Origin: Microbotryomycetes sp. JL201
Taxonomy: Eukaryota; Basidiomycota; Microbotryomycetes
Assembly: GCA_033819885.1 (NCBI GenBank)
Contig: JAQYUZ010000018.1
Coordinates: 124,001-188,000 of the forward strand
Direction of reading: 5' to 3'
DNA: 64,000 nt
The position numbers were made by a program, and so were the translations under genes. Position 1 is the stretch's first letter; the number at the start of each line of letters is the position of its first letter. Below are positions 22,533 to 33,935 of the stretch, piece by piece. A model generated the notes under the pieces. That model saw only the letters and a program-made list of their open reading frames with translations. It made no database searches and had not been told where the DNA came from.

Positions 22533-24106
22533 ATGATGTCGACGGCTTCTTCAACGACTACGACGCCGTCAAAACGCCCCAACAGACGCTTCTCCCAACT
22601 CAAACAAGCTTACAAGGCCGCAGCGGCTGCTTTCCTCGTTCGCGACTATGCGAGCGCCGGTTCACATTTGCACGAGGCCAAACAAGCGTGTCCAGACACG
22701 CCGATAGGATTTAACACTACTTGGGTCAAAACAATTGCCAATGGAGGTGACAATGTTGCACACGATCTGCACCGCAAGGTCGTCATTCTCGAAACGACCT
22801 ACCTCGCAACCGTCCTGTCCGGTCCAAACAAAACTGCGTCGGATGCAGTACCAGCCGATGTAGCGAAATGGCTCAAATTAACCCCGTCCCAGCTCTTGCC
22901 GACGTTGTGGCTGTCGTGGATTGGCGAGTCTAAGTCGGAACCCACAATTGGCGACATCTTGCCATCCGTGTCCGCGGCATACCTGCACCCTTCTTTGATC
23001 GTTGCAATCACGCTTGGAGCTCTCAAGCTCAATGAGCCAAAGGCAGCTCGCGCAATCATCGATGCTTGGTCAGGCTCAGTGGCTGAAGATTTGGAACGAC
23101 TCGTGTGGGAGGAGAGCAATTCTGTCGACTGGCAAACAGACTTTGTCGTCGAACAGGATGGAGACTCGATGACGGCCAGCGGTATGATGGGCACGGCAGG
23201 CAGCAGTCGGAGAGACAAGCCCACCGCAAAGCGGTCATTGTTGGCCAGTTATATAAAAGCTGTCGACTTGCAGGCGCTCCATGTCTTGCCCGGACTCGGC
23301 GAATGGGAGGCGGCCGAGGATTTTGTCAGATTGCAGAGCGTTGAAAATGGAGGTTGGTTACCGGACGCACGCATTTCAGTGAGTGCTCAACAGCACGTGC
23401 GCTTTAATATCATACTAATTGTATGTCGTCACAGGCGCTCCTGACTGCGATCAAGCGCCTTCAGGAGCAGCAAGCGCATCTGGAAGCATCGCGAGTCGAG
23501 CGCATCAAGCAGCTCGAGACTAATCGCCTCGCTTCGTCTATGACTTCTGCCGCTTCGTCCGATAAGGAGAAGCGCAAGAGCCATAAAGGCAAGGGCAAGG
23601 CGCACCCAGGCGCCGAATTGCCGCCTTCTGGCAAGACGAGCGCGTCACATAGCTCGTCGTCGTCGTCCGAAGCCTCCTCGCCCAAGTCGTCGCCTTTGAA
23701 GCGAAACGCTGCGACCAAAGTCGGCACGAGCACGACGGCAGCGCATTCTGCATCCCGCAGCAGCCCGGCGACGACCGGTTTGAGTGGTTTTGCCGCTCTA
23801 CGAGAATCGCTCGTGCAGTATCTCGGTTCGCCATCAATGTCTCAATCTCGGACGAGTCAAGCTCCAAATTCGCTTCTTCCACGATTTCCTTTACGGTCTT
23901 TGATCCAAGACGATCCACTTCGACTGCTGTCCATCATTTGTGTCTTGTTTGCGTTCACGTCGTGGATCAGGCGACGTCGACGAATGGGCATCAAGGCGCT
24001 GCCTAGCGTCTCGAATGCTGCAGGAGGCGTCAGAAGTGGCGTGATACTGCTTGGTTCAAAGCTGATAGAGTTTGTGAGGATGGGCACAAAAGTCACCCAG
24101 TTGTAG
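22533..24106 (+). CDS. Tail-anchored-like protein, possibly Pex26-type
   Basis: Predicted 505-residue protein. Exons 22533-23378 and 23435-24106, canonical intron. The first 285 residues look all-helical and TPR-like (FSQLKQAYKAAAAAFLVRDY, ASAGSHLHEAKQ). The middle is Lys/Ser-rich and low-complexity. One hydrophobic segment near residue 445 (LLSIICVLFAFTSWI) is followed by RRRRR and about 45 residues. This layout resembles the fungal Pex26 anchors that hold the Pex1-Pex6 AAA complex on peroxisomes, but I see no diagnostic motif, so the assignment is tentative. An Arg cluster straight after the span would favour an N-in/C-out or mitochondrial/peroxisomal tail anchor. Two ATGs (22533, 22536) stand together at the start. 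Confidence 0.6.
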
Positions 24107-26301
24107 ATTCGTGTCAATACTGCTTTGGCGGTTCTGGCGCTCTTTTGGGCGTGCAATGAAACTCGAATTCGAATGATCAAGTAATGAGAGCACGAGTCAG
24201 AAGATAATGTGCGACGAAGCTCTAGTGCAGTTACTTTTCGGCTCAACAGCGACGCAGAGCACCAATAAAAAGTCTCACTTGTCGGCCAGACGATGCTCTC
24301 AGTGTCTTGGCTCGTGCTCAAAGTCGCAAGACGTTGCCAATCGTGCGATGCATCGACGCACGAAGCCCGAGTTTGAATCGTTCAATTCAGTGCATGCAGT
24401 AAAGATTGGCCGCAGCCCGCTGCTCGGAAAAACTTGGTCGGACCGCGGCGAGCAGCCGAGACGAAGGGTCTTGCCACGCAATCACGGAATCACCATAAAA
24501 AGAAGCTCGCCCACCGAGACGATAAGCGTTCGAGAAGCGTGGGGCAAGGACGAAACTCGAAGTGGATGAGTAAATACCCTGCGGAGTCTGCAGTGATTGC
24601 AAGAGATAACGCGTTTGAACGCGTCGAGACGCGCTCGGCTTGCCGATTCATGTGCTTATGGAAGCAACGCACCGGTCAAATGGTACGAAAGGCAGTGACA
24701 TGTATGACTCCGGTTGCCATCGACTCAAATTTGCTTTTTGGGTTGTTGCGCAGAACCCACAATTTCGTCCACGTGGAGCAGATCGCGTTGCACGGGTCCG
24801 TTCCTGAGCTGGTGAGCACTTGCATGACACGCCTGTACACAACCTGTAGAAGTATATTGGACTAACTCAGTCAATGCGAGGCTTCGGCACGCCAAAATGC
24901 CGTCATATGAGTGGAAGACGATCGCCAGTTCACAAAATGGCATTAGCGGGGGACCCAGGTTTGAGGCGGGCGAATTGACGATCGCGCCAGCAACTTGAGC
25001 AGTCGGTCTGTGGTTCAAGAAGCATGATGAAGTACATAACGCGGTTTGACGCGTCCTTGCAGCAAAAACCAGTCGCGCTGGCTAGGTTTTGTTCTGCACC
25101 TGCGACCGGGGCGCGTGTGAAGCCATTGTCCGGGTTCATGGTTGGCAATATGACGTCTTGCTGGACAATTTGCTTGTTCAAATAAGTGCATTCAGCTGCG
25201 GTCGAACCCTCCAGCCAGAGCAGAGCGGGCCGCGCCCAAAGTTTGTCGGCGGCGGCTCCGTGAACGCGCGGGCCATTATTCTTTTTTTTTTCAAACGCGT
25301 TGACCCGAGCGTCTGCTAGTCGTGGTCGAGCTCTGGCCAAGCCAGACTCTTGTTGTCTATCGAACCGTCTTTGCGGGGCCGCAGGCAACAGCTCACGACG
25401 AGCAGAATTCGTCGGTTTGCCCACTGCCTGCCCGCCCATTCGGCCCCACTTCGATACTCGCCTCGATTCGCAACTCTTGCACGGCAACTGCAGCACACAC
25501 AGTACGTCTATCGTGTGCAAGGCCCAAAAAGGCTGTCTACTTTGGCCAGAGCACTGATTGCGTCACGCTCGATTGGTCCGTGCCCGCAGATCCGGGATCG
25601 ATTCCCTGCGCGAAGGCGCGGCCGCCATCGTCGACGCCATCTCGACGCGTCCAAGCGAGGAAAAAACAGTGACCGCATCGTTGTCAAAATCAAGAAAACA
25701 AAACGCAGGTCAGACTCCTTCTTCGTTCTTTGGCCCACATTCTGTTCGTGCATTGACCGTCTGCGCACACTTTTGTCTGAGTGCGCTCAGGCCTTTGTTC
25801 GTCTGCGGAGGCTGTCGTGAAAGACCTCGTCGTCGCTCATTGTTTCATCGGATCACTCGACGCCGTGTACACTTGAACGCCACTCCATCTCAATTTTGAC
25901 ACTCTTTCAACATCTGCACAAGAGTAGACGCGCACTGACACGAACGAACACGAGCTAGGGTGAGCACTCTTCGTGGCGCCGAGAACAATCAAAGCGCGCC
26001 TGCAGCGCGCATCGGTTGGCCTTTTTCATGGAAGACATGGCGGCCGGACGATCAAGCCGTTTCGTTACTTACACCTTGTTCCGCTTACAGCTAGGCTGCA
26101 ATACCCCGTCGTTCGTCAAGCGATCTCGTTTCTCAATCGCGTGAGTAGCTTTTTTATTGCCCGGACCGAGCGCCACCACCCCGCATTTCTGCATTGGGCT
26201 AGCATTGGGGTAGTGCATGAATGCTCATCAGCGGTCATCATCATTCGACCCAATGCTGACCCTGTCCATTCATCATTTGTTCGATCAGCGCTCATCCCTT
26301 G
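24107..26301. other. 2.2-kb region without a recognisable gene
   Basis: The largest gap in the window. Many overlapping open frames (for example 24434-24865 and 25350-25820, plus strand) are Arg/Ser-rich with no motif, and I could not splice any into a family. It contains a T-run near 25270 and a fragment resembling a tRNA T-arm near 25593 that fails as a tRNA. It could hold a long 5' leader with introns for the kinase, an unknown non-coding RNA, or a gene too divergent to see. Confidence 0.45.
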
Positions 26302-28140
26302 ATGGACACCACATTCGTTTCGACAGCGCCGTCAGGCGGCCGCGACTCTTTCATGGGCGCTTCATCTTCGCCGCGCAAGCCCCTCGTTTTCCACACCCCT
26401 TGCTCGTCCATGCAGGGTCTAAGCCTGAGCAACGCCTCCGTTGACAAGGCCCGAGCTGCGTCAATCTTTGGCTCAACCTCGGCCGGATCAATCTTGGTTC
26501 CAAAGCATCGGTTGGCGACAGACTTGTCGTGCGCTTATCCCGCACAAAAGTCACCAACGGCATGGCATCAAGACATGCCCGCCACGCCGCTTCTGCGTCA
26601 CGCTGGCTTGCCAAACTCGCCTGCGACTCCGGCTCTGTCACGCTCGGGTGACTCGAGCGACATAGAGATGACATGTTCCACGCCACCAACAATCAGAGTT
26701 AGCGCATTACAGTCGAAAGCCAGGAGGCCGTCATTGTTGTCTCGAGAAGACTTTTTCGGGGGCCAGGCTGTCACCGCATCAAGCGAGCCGGTTGCCCGTC
26801 CGTCTGTCGCCATCAAGACGAGCTTTCTCGGCTACACGAGTACTCCGCCTACGCCGCCTTTGACGCCACTGTCATCGACTCTTGCGTTGTCGCCGCTGAC
26901 AGCGGTCGCGCCACCCTTGTCCGCATTGCCGCCGACGCCGCCCGTGCACCCGACGACTGTCTCTGGTCGGGCACTCACAAATTACGACTTGCATCCAATG
27001 TTCCGCGCCCAGTTCTCGATCCAAGAAGAGCTCGGCTCAGGAGGTTTCGGCTTTGTGGTGCGCGCTGTCCGTGTGTCGGACGACTTGTCCGTTGCCGTCA
27101 AGTTTATCGAGCGAGCCAAAATTCCCAGCCATGGCTGGGTCAAGTCGAGGCATTGGGGCGACGCACCCGGACTGTATCCGCTATCCGATGGCTTCCGCGT
27201 CGTACCGCTCGAGGCGTTCGTTCTGAGGAGCATCAAGCACAAGGGTGTCGTCGGATTCATCGACCTGTTTGAAGACGATAAATACTTTTACTTGGTGAGC
27301 GGAGCATGCTGTATGACGCATAAAGGATCAAAAGTATTCATTTCTCGGTTGGACCAGGTCATGGAGCATCACGGAACGCCCTGGCAGTCCTCGAGCTCCA
27401 AAACTGACGCGCCGGTCACGTCGCCTTCGACATTACCGGCACTGGCTAGCTCGACAGCGTCACCTGTCAAAGTTGCACCGGTGCCACTGTCTAGCGCGTC
27501 GAGGTCCCCGTTGCCGTCACCGACGCTCGAGGCTCTTTCACCACTGGAGCAGCCCGCCAGAACGAAGGAAGCTAGTCTTTCACCTCCACGACCTGCTTCA
27601 ATGGAACGCAGAGCGTCGTGCGACTTGTTCGAGTGCATTGAGCAACACAGCCGGTTCAGCGAAAACGTGGCCAAGTTTGTGTTTGCGCAAATCGTCGAAG
27701 TTGTGCGCGACCTCGGACGCATGGGCTGCTGCCACCGCGACATCAAGGACGAAAACATTGTCATTGGCAGCGACTTGCGCGTCAAACTCATCGATTTTGG
27801 CTCGGCCATGATTTTCAACCCGCGCGAAAGTGTGCCGTTCGCGAATCGGTTTTACGGCACGACGAGCTTTGCCTCGGCCGAAATTTTGCGTGGCGAGCCG
27901 TACCAAGCGCCGTCGAGTGAAATTTGGTCACTCGGCGTCCTCTTGTCGATTCTCGTAACGGGCGAGTGTCCGTTTGCCGACGCCGAGTCAGCCAAGCAAG
28001 GTCGCCTTTCGAAACCCAAAGTCCGCCTTGGCAGCCAAGTTCAATCTCTGATGCGCGGGTGCCTTCAAGTCGACATTGAGCAGCGTCTGACGATTGACGA
28101 AGTGCGAGCGCACCCTTGGATCCGCGATATTGTCGTCTGA
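26302..28140 (+). CDS. PAS-kinase-like Ser/Thr protein kinase
   Basis: Predicted 591-residue protein kinase. Exons 26302-27294 and 27358-28140. The first 225 residues are Ser/Thr/Pro-rich with many TPP sites and no visible PAS domain. The kinase domain starts near 235. Gly-loop: ELGSGGFGFVV. VAIK-type Lys: LSVAVKFIERA. Hinge: YFYLVMEHHGTPW, created by the splice. Catalytic loop: HRDIKDENIVI. Metal loop: IDFGSAM. Then GTTSFASAEILRG, EIWSLGVLLSILVTGECPF and a terminal HPWI. HRDIKDEN with DFGSA and the HG-W hinge is typical of the PASK/Psk group, which controls carbohydrate partitioning and translation in yeast. A roughly 90-residue Ser/Pro insert lies between the hinge and DLFECIEQH. The 63-nt intron is a multiple of three and has no in-frame stop. 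Confidence 0.85.
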   Translation: MDTTFVSTAPSGGRDSFMGASSSPRKPLVFHTPCSSMQGLSLSNASVDKARAASIFGSTSAGSILVPKHRLATDLSCAYPAQKSPTAWHQDMPATPLLRHAGLPNSPATPALSRSGDSSDIEMTCSTPPTIRVSALQSKARRPSLLSREDFFGGQAVTASSEPVARPSVAIKTSFLGYTSTPPTPPLTPLSSTLALSPLTAVAPPLSALPPTPPVHPTTVSGRALTNYDLHPMFRAQFSIQEELGSGGFGFVVRAVRVSDDLSVAVKFIERAKIPSHGWVKSRHWGDAPGLYPLSDGFRVVPLEAFVLRSIKHKGVVGFIDLFEDDKYFYLVSGACCMTHKGSKVFISRLDQVMEHHGTPWQSSSSKTDAPVTSPSTLPALASSTASPVKVAPVPLSSASRSPLPSPTLEALSPLEQPARTKEASLSPPRPASMERRASCDLFECIEQHSRFSENVAKFVFAQIVEVVRDLGRMGCCHRDIKDENIVIGSDLRVKLIDFGSAMIFNPRESVPFANRFYGTTSFASAEILRGEPYQAPSSEIWSLGVLLSILVTGECPFADAESAKQGRLSKPKVRLGSQVQSLMRGCLQVDIEQRLTIDEVRAHPWIRDIVV

Positions 28141-28603
28141 CGGCATTTCCGATCCTGTCCATTCACTTCGACATGTTTACGGCGCGCTTCTTCCATGCTC
28201 ATATACCCCTGCAGCAGCAGCGCCATCATCATTCCATACCCCCCGCTTTCATCAAAACGCCAGCCGTGCCATTCGTACCCATATTTTTTTGTTCTGCATG
28301 CGACATCGCGCCGACACTTGTCTCTGTCGCGCCTTTCGCCCCTTTAATGTCTGTTGTGTGAATTACCCTCTGTCTTGGTTTCCGGCTAGCCTGCTGTTTT
28401 TCTGCAGAGGTGCCACTTCTGTGCTGTTATTATTGTGTTTGGCGTATCATGGCGTGTCTCTTTCTCTCGTGTAGCTTTGCTCAGTCTCTTGAGATCAATC
28501 AACTCAATTACCTCATCTCAATAGTCGCGTCTCTCCGCGTCACCAGGAGGCCTCGCGTGGGCTCCGAGTGTGCGTCGTCTTCGCTAGCTCTCGTCGCTCC
28601 GGC
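28141..28603. other. Intergenic between kinase and amidohydrolase
   Basis: About 460 bp; contains pyrimidine-rich stretches and no open frame with a motif. Presumably 3' UTR of the kinase and promoter of the amidohydrolase. Confidence 0.4.
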
Positions 28604-30345
28604 ATGGCCCGGCCGCTCGTCGTCGACGTGCATACCCACGTGTGCGTACAGGAAGCAAACGACTGTCGCCTTGCATACCAGCTGAAGCATGCACTCTGTC
28701 TCTCTCTCTGACTTACCCCCGCCGGGCTTCGGCTATCGTTTTCTCGCTGCTGCGAATGCGTCATGCGTAAAAAAAAAACCCGCAAACTCTGCATGACCTG
28801 CAAGTAGCTCGACGAGTACATCAATCGAGTTTGAACGGTCATGTTGTCCAGGTCAGGGCCAATCCGGTCAGTTGGATCCGTCTCGAGTGCAAGAATCGCT
28901 CGAAAGGTATGAAAGCGCTTGCAGGGCACGCCAACACAGTGTCCCTGTCACCATACATAGATTAAAGAAGAACTGATACTGCTCTTACTTAATAGCTTGC
29001 AAGACGGATGGAGAACAAAGATCGAATTCATGGACAATCACGGGATTGATGTCGCTGTGAGTAGTCTACCCATCACAACATGAGTATAAAGGCTCAATGC
29101 CCGACCACTCGTATGCAGATAGTATCGATAACCGACTTGGACATGTTTTCACTGACACCAAAAGAAGCGGTCCAACGAGCAAGGATAATCAACGATGAAC
29201 TGCAACGCTCATGTGAAGCGCAAGACCAACAGTCGATTGGTCAGCAAGAAGCGAACGGGGTTCAAGGATTTCAACCGCAAACACGAAGGAGACTGTACGC
29301 ATTTGGTGTACTGCCGCTGGTCGAGGACGTCGGGCGACAAGAACTTGCAAACGCTGTCAAACAAGTTCAAGGCTTGGACAGGCTCGCTGGAGTCCTTTTG
29401 ACTACGTCCGGTTTCGGGAGAGGGTTGGATGACGATCGACTTGAAGACGTATACCAAGAACTAGCAGATGCAGGCATCGTGGCGTTCGTTGTGAGTTGTC
29501 GAGTCTTGCTCGATACTTGAGCGGCTACTGAGGTCGTCTCGTCCATCGATGTAGCATCCACAAAGTCCATCATGGCAAAAGACGGCCAAGAACAGTGCGA
29601 TTGATGGCATCTCGTCCGCGTGCTTTGATTTGCCGTTCGAATTGACAAAAGTATGTCAAACACGCTTGCAAGTGCACAGTGACTGATGCCATTGCTTCAT
29701 TCAGTCGCTTGCACGACTCATACTGAGCGGTGTTTTGGACAGACATCCCGACCTCAAATTGCTCGTGTCGTACTCTGCCGGGGCGCTGCCTTTCCTGTTG
29801 CCCCGATTGTCGAATATCGTCGAACAGAACTCGGAGTTGAATGATAAATTGAAGAATGACGTGAGGTTTTACCTCGGGCAGATGTGGTTTGATGCGGTGA
29901 CGTGCGGTTCGGAGGAGCTGTCTTTGCTGGAAAGAACGGTGGCGAGAGCTGAACACTTTGAAGGCAAAGAAGAAGGTCGGTCGAGTTCGTCGCTATACAA
30001 TACTACCATTGCTGATCATGTCTCGGCGGATTGGACAGAGCTCGAGTTTGTCGACAGAGTGACGCGGCGTTCGGATTTACTTGCGGATACAGGGGACTGC
30101 CCCGGAACGGACCGCATCTTGTTTGGTAACTGTCCAACCTCTCTGCAGAGTCTCGAGTATCTAACGGATTCCGTTCTGTTTTTGTGACAGGCACAGACCA
30201 CGCTTGGTCATTCGAGACCGGTGCGCGGCTGAAAGCGGTAGATGACTGTCTCGAAGCGATTCAGACTGTGGACGGATGGAGCGCGCAAGAGAGGGAAAAA
30301 GTCCTGGGACTGAATGCGGTCGAGCTGTTCAACATTGACGTTTGA
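28604..30345 (+). CDS. ACMSD-like amidohydrolase (amidohydrolase-2 family)
   Basis: Predicted metal-dependent amidohydrolase related to 2-amino-3-carboxymuconate-6-semialdehyde decarboxylase. The ATG at 28604 begins MARPLVVDVHTHV, supplying the HxH metal ligands. Resolved later exons: 28996-29056, 29118-29490, 29555-29650, 29705-30125, 30191-30345. They encode TKIEFMDNHGIDVAI, RLYAFGVLPL, LTTSGFGRGLDDDRLEDVY, IVAFVHPQSPSW, HPDLKLLVSYSAGALPFLLP, MWFDAVTCG, DRILFGTDHAW and LGLNAVELF. The HP and GTDH ligand motifs are kept. In the LKLLVSYSAGALPF block Tyr stands where ACMSD relatives have His (AHSGGALPF). About 50 N-terminal residues between HTHV and the 28996 exon (the usual YLPRY..LLRSR part) could not be placed with confidence in 28640-28920. 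About 25 residues of poly-Gln-type insert precede RLYAFG. Confidence 0.75.
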
Positions 30346-30497
30346 GGATTTGGGCCAGAGGATCATCAAAGGACTGCGATCAAGGGTTGCTTCTGTATGA
30401 GAAGACGAGCTGTGTTCGGGGCACATACTGTACATCACCATTTTGCACAAGACATTTGCTTTGCGCGGAACGAAACGCTGGTTGCGCTCGGGCCGCC

Positions 30498-32777
30498 ATG
30501 TCGCTGCCGAGCTCGCTGCTGCCCAACACGTCCCTGCCAAGGGCGCAGTTTCGCGCGATCGTTGCATGTGGATTTGGCAGTGAGCTGTACCCGCTCGTTG
30601 AGCCCGTGCACGTTGTAGGCGATGACAACGACACGGCCGAAGACTCGTCAATCAATGAAACGGCGGCGGCAGCAGCAGCGGCCGCACTGACGACTGCCGG
30701 CACAAGTTTTGGTGCGACAGAAGTGGACATGACGGGCTTGCAGCTCGGTCAGGGCGCGTCTTCGCACCGCAAGAACAAGCAGGCGCAGACAAAGGCGCTC
30801 TTGCCCGTTGGGGGCAGGAAAATGGTAGACTGGGTGCTCGACAGAGTCGAAGAAGCTGGTGTCTTTGGTGAGGCTGCTGTTGATACGGATTGGCTCGCAA
30901 ACGCTAACTGTTGGCCCTTTCCCCACCACTCCTTTGCGCAACCACCATCGAATGAACAAAAAGATATTCTCGTGTTGACACCCGAATCCATTTCTGGCCC
31001 GATGGCGCATCATTTGAGGGCGCGTAGGTCGGCGCCGTCGACCAGCTCGCCTTCAGCCAAAGTCGACCTAGAAGAGGTTCCAGACGAGACGGCTCGCAGA
31101 GGACTCGTCGAGATTGTGAAATGGGCAGCAGCCAAGACGTTGATCAAGGTCAGTCGGGCGAGCAAAGGAGCTGTTGCAATTGGCGTGCTTACGTGCGGTA
31201 CTGTCAGTCCGACTTTATTCTACTTCCTTGTGACTTGCTATTGGTGCCCGCGACTGCGGTTCCCACTATCTCGCTCGCATCGTTGCTCGACAGACACAGA
31301 ACCGACGACAACCTGATGACGACCTTGTTCACTGAGCGCGCAGCCGGAAACGTCGTAGATCCTCGCAAAGACGGTTCGTTTTTACGGCTGGCTGTCGCAT
31401 AGTATATCACGACTGCTGAACCGAATCTTGCACATTCAATAGGTCCGCCTGAGATCTTGACCGTATACGACGAAAAGACGAGCACGCTACTCGACATTCG
31501 CGAATTGGACGACTACGACGAGGACGAGGTGCCTCTGAGGACATCAATGCTCTCCAAGTGGGTCGCGCTGGCACCGTTGAGCTCGGGCACTGCTTATGTC
31601 TCTGACACTAATAATCACCTTCCTCGTCTAGCTTCCCTTCTCCGACCGTCACAACGGCACTGTTACCGACGCAGCTCTACGTGTTTTCGCACAAAGTGCT
31701 ACCAGCTTTGTCCGCGCCAGAATATTCGAGAAGGTTACGACAGATGGAAAACATTCGAGAGTTTGCAGCATGGGTTTGCCGCTTGGCTTGGCGCGGCAAA
31801 GGCTCAAACGCGATCGGTCAACGAGAAGCGAGTTCCGTCAGTCGTGAAGACGGATTGGCGATGGGCCGAAGTACGACTCAGGCGCCCTTGATTGCCGAAT
31901 CTCGAAGCTCGAGACACGTTGCTGGCCGGGGGCGAGCAGACGCCGAGTCCACGTCGCACACGGGGGCCAACACGCCCGCGTTGTTGTCCAGGGCGGGAAG
32001 CAATTGGCGTCAAAATTCTGTCGATTTTGCCGCTTCGGCTAGCTGGGGGGAGAGGAGTGCTCCATTGTTATCGAATGCGCCGACAGAAGCGAGCAAGCAT
32101 GCTGGAACGGGTGGCTGCAAGGTTGTTATCTGGAGGTCAACGGACGGCTGGGCAGGTCGAGGCAACACTGTCGCAGGATACGTCGAGATGTGTCGAGCCG
32201 TAAGTCTATTGCAACATGTCGCTGCACGAGATGATGCTCATCTTATTGGTCAACATGGATGGTTCAGTCTCTCAAACTATTGCCTCCAAACCCGCCGCCG
32301 TCGAATACGCCGTCAGGCGTGTTTGTGTCCGCCGACTCTCATGTGCACGCGTCAGCTTTCAACAATATGGGTGAAAAAGTTGGCATCAAGCGATGCATTG
32401 TCGGCAAAAATTGTCACATTGGCAAGGGCACGAAACTCACAAACGTCGTCATGATGGACAATGTGCACCTCGGAGAAAAGTCAGTCTGTTCTATTACGAA
32501 CACGTTCAATGATTGGAATGCTGATCTGTGAGAAAACTGGGGCGTTTTTGACTTGCAGCGTCAAACTCGAAAATTGTGTCGTGTCGGATAATGCTCAGAT
32601 TCGCGACAGGGCATCTTTGAAAGATTGCGAACTTGGTAGGGATGTCATTGTCGACTTTGATGGTCAGTCTCATTCTCGATTCCGTCGTCGAAGCTCCCCG
32701 GGAATCAAGCTGACGAAAACGATCCATGTGATGCAGCTCAACTCAAGGGAGAGCAATTGACTGTCGAACTTGACTGA
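30498..32777 (+). CDS. GCD1: Translation initiation factor eIF2B subunit gamma
   Basis: Predicted 586-residue gamma subunit of eIF2B, the guanine-nucleotide exchange factor for eIF2 and a target of stress-induced translational control. Eight exons: 30498-30867, 30964-31148, 31208-31373, 31443-31557, 31632-32199, 32268-32479, 32559-32662, 32737-32777 (sum divisible by three). A nucleotidyltransferase-like fold opens with AIVACGFGSELYPL, an altered form of the G.G.RL.PLT loop. TKALLPVGGRKMVDWVLDRV follows, then SDFILLPCDLL (the D..D-type strand). A C-terminal left-handed beta helix of hexapeptide repeats covers VGIKRCIVGKNCHIGKG, VVMMDNV and VKLENCVVSDNAQI, ending LKGEQLTVELD. Ala-rich and Ser-rich inserts sit near residues 50 and 290-390. 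The first acceptor (AAAAAG before 30964) is weak but the frame is right. Confidence 0.88.
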
Positions 32778-32880
32778 TCTGAAGAGTCCTTACTTCTGAG
32801 CTGTATCGGAAGAGTGCTATTTCACAAGAGAATCTATTGTCACGTATGGCATGCAAGCTATATGCAGGTCTGGTCACGAG

Positions 32881-33935
32881 TTAGTGACAGGACAACCCCT
32901 TGCCGTCATCGTCGATGGGCGAGTTGAGATCGATCGAACGTTCAAACATGAAATGACCGACGAACGCGCCGCTGTCAACATGTGATATGAGTCAGCTTGA
33001 CGAGGACGTGCGAAAGCGTATCTGTTGACTCGCCATAGCAAGGCGGCGATGATTTGAGCGTTGAAGCCTGTGAGGTGCTAGTTAGCGCTGCGATGAAGCC
33101 TTGCGATCGCCAGAGATCTACAACATACTCATGAGCAGAAGCATGATGTAGAACTGCAAACACCGTGGGTCACATCAATTTTTTTTGGCGCCATGAGACA
33201 GTCTCTCACCGATAGCGCCAAATTAAAAGTGTAGATTAGACTTCGTTTGACCTGGATAGTGAGCGGTAGTTTGCTGTGTGAAGCCCAAGTAGGTGTCAGA
33301 TGCGAAAACATGGACTCGGGATCACGAGCAAGTCTCACACTACTCCGAACGTTCTTCGACCGCCGAGCAGACTCTCGTCTGCGTGTTCACCGAACGGCAC
33401 GGTCGGTCGCCTGCCCATCGCTGGTGTGTTTGGATGAGACGGTCCCGCCGAGAAGCTTGCTGTGCTTGGAGGAGGCAATTGAGCAGACCGAGCAAACAAT
33501 TGGCTTGCGCCACCTCGCAATTGCGCTTTCAGTTGTCGATCGATTTGAATGGCGTACAGCCTCGTGTACTCGTACAAGACGGCTAGCAAGACGACTGTTG
33601 TAGAGCAGCATCGTCAACGCTGGCGGAAACCTGTCCGAGTGTGCGCCGTTCGAGAAGCTCACGGCCGGCCATCCATATCGTCACGCTTGCGCCCGAGGTG
33701 CCAACCTGGAGCGAAGGGAATACGAGACAGATTCCTCTTGGATCCGTGTTCCAGACCTGTTGACCCCCCCGACAGTCCGTGAGCGTCTCGAGAGTGAGGA
33801 TCCGAGTCGAGCGTGACAGACCATGTTCATCTGTAGGAGCAACGCGCTGTCAGGACTGCACGATGAGATGTGTGCCCGTCGCGCGTTGCTCACCTTGCAA
33901 GCCATCGAGCCGTCATGGTGGCCTCCGTGTTCCAT
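32881..33935 (-). CDS. Ctr-family high-affinity copper transporter
   Basis: Predicted 196-residue plasma-membrane or vacuolar copper transporter of the Ctr type. Eight exons in 1.05 kb: 33935-33894, 33830-33822, 33756-33663, 33594-33341, 33251-33210, 33153-33129, 33067-33034, 32971-32881 (sum divisible by three). N-terminus MEHGGHHDGSMACKMNMVWN has the His/Met copper-binding pattern. TM1 is SVTIWMAGLVLLAVLYEYTR. TM2 is LIYTFNLALSFYIMLLLM with the MxxxM selectivity motif. TM3 has GAFVG, the GxxxG packing motif. The second exon is only 9 nt (Met-Asn-Met). The last intron (33033-32972) has a GC donor, GCGAGT. It converges with eIF2B gamma 103 bp away and is divergent to the Whi5-like gene. Confidence 0.88.

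Noticed and set aside
25540-25620. tRNA-like fragment near 25593 (GGATCGATTCC)
   Set aside because: It resembles a T-arm, but no matching acceptor stem, D-arm or anticodon arm can be folded around it.
25350-25820. 156-codon plus-strand open frame in the 2.2-kb gap
   Set aside because: Composition is Arg/Ser-rich, frames on the other strand are equally long, and no motif or splice partner is seen.
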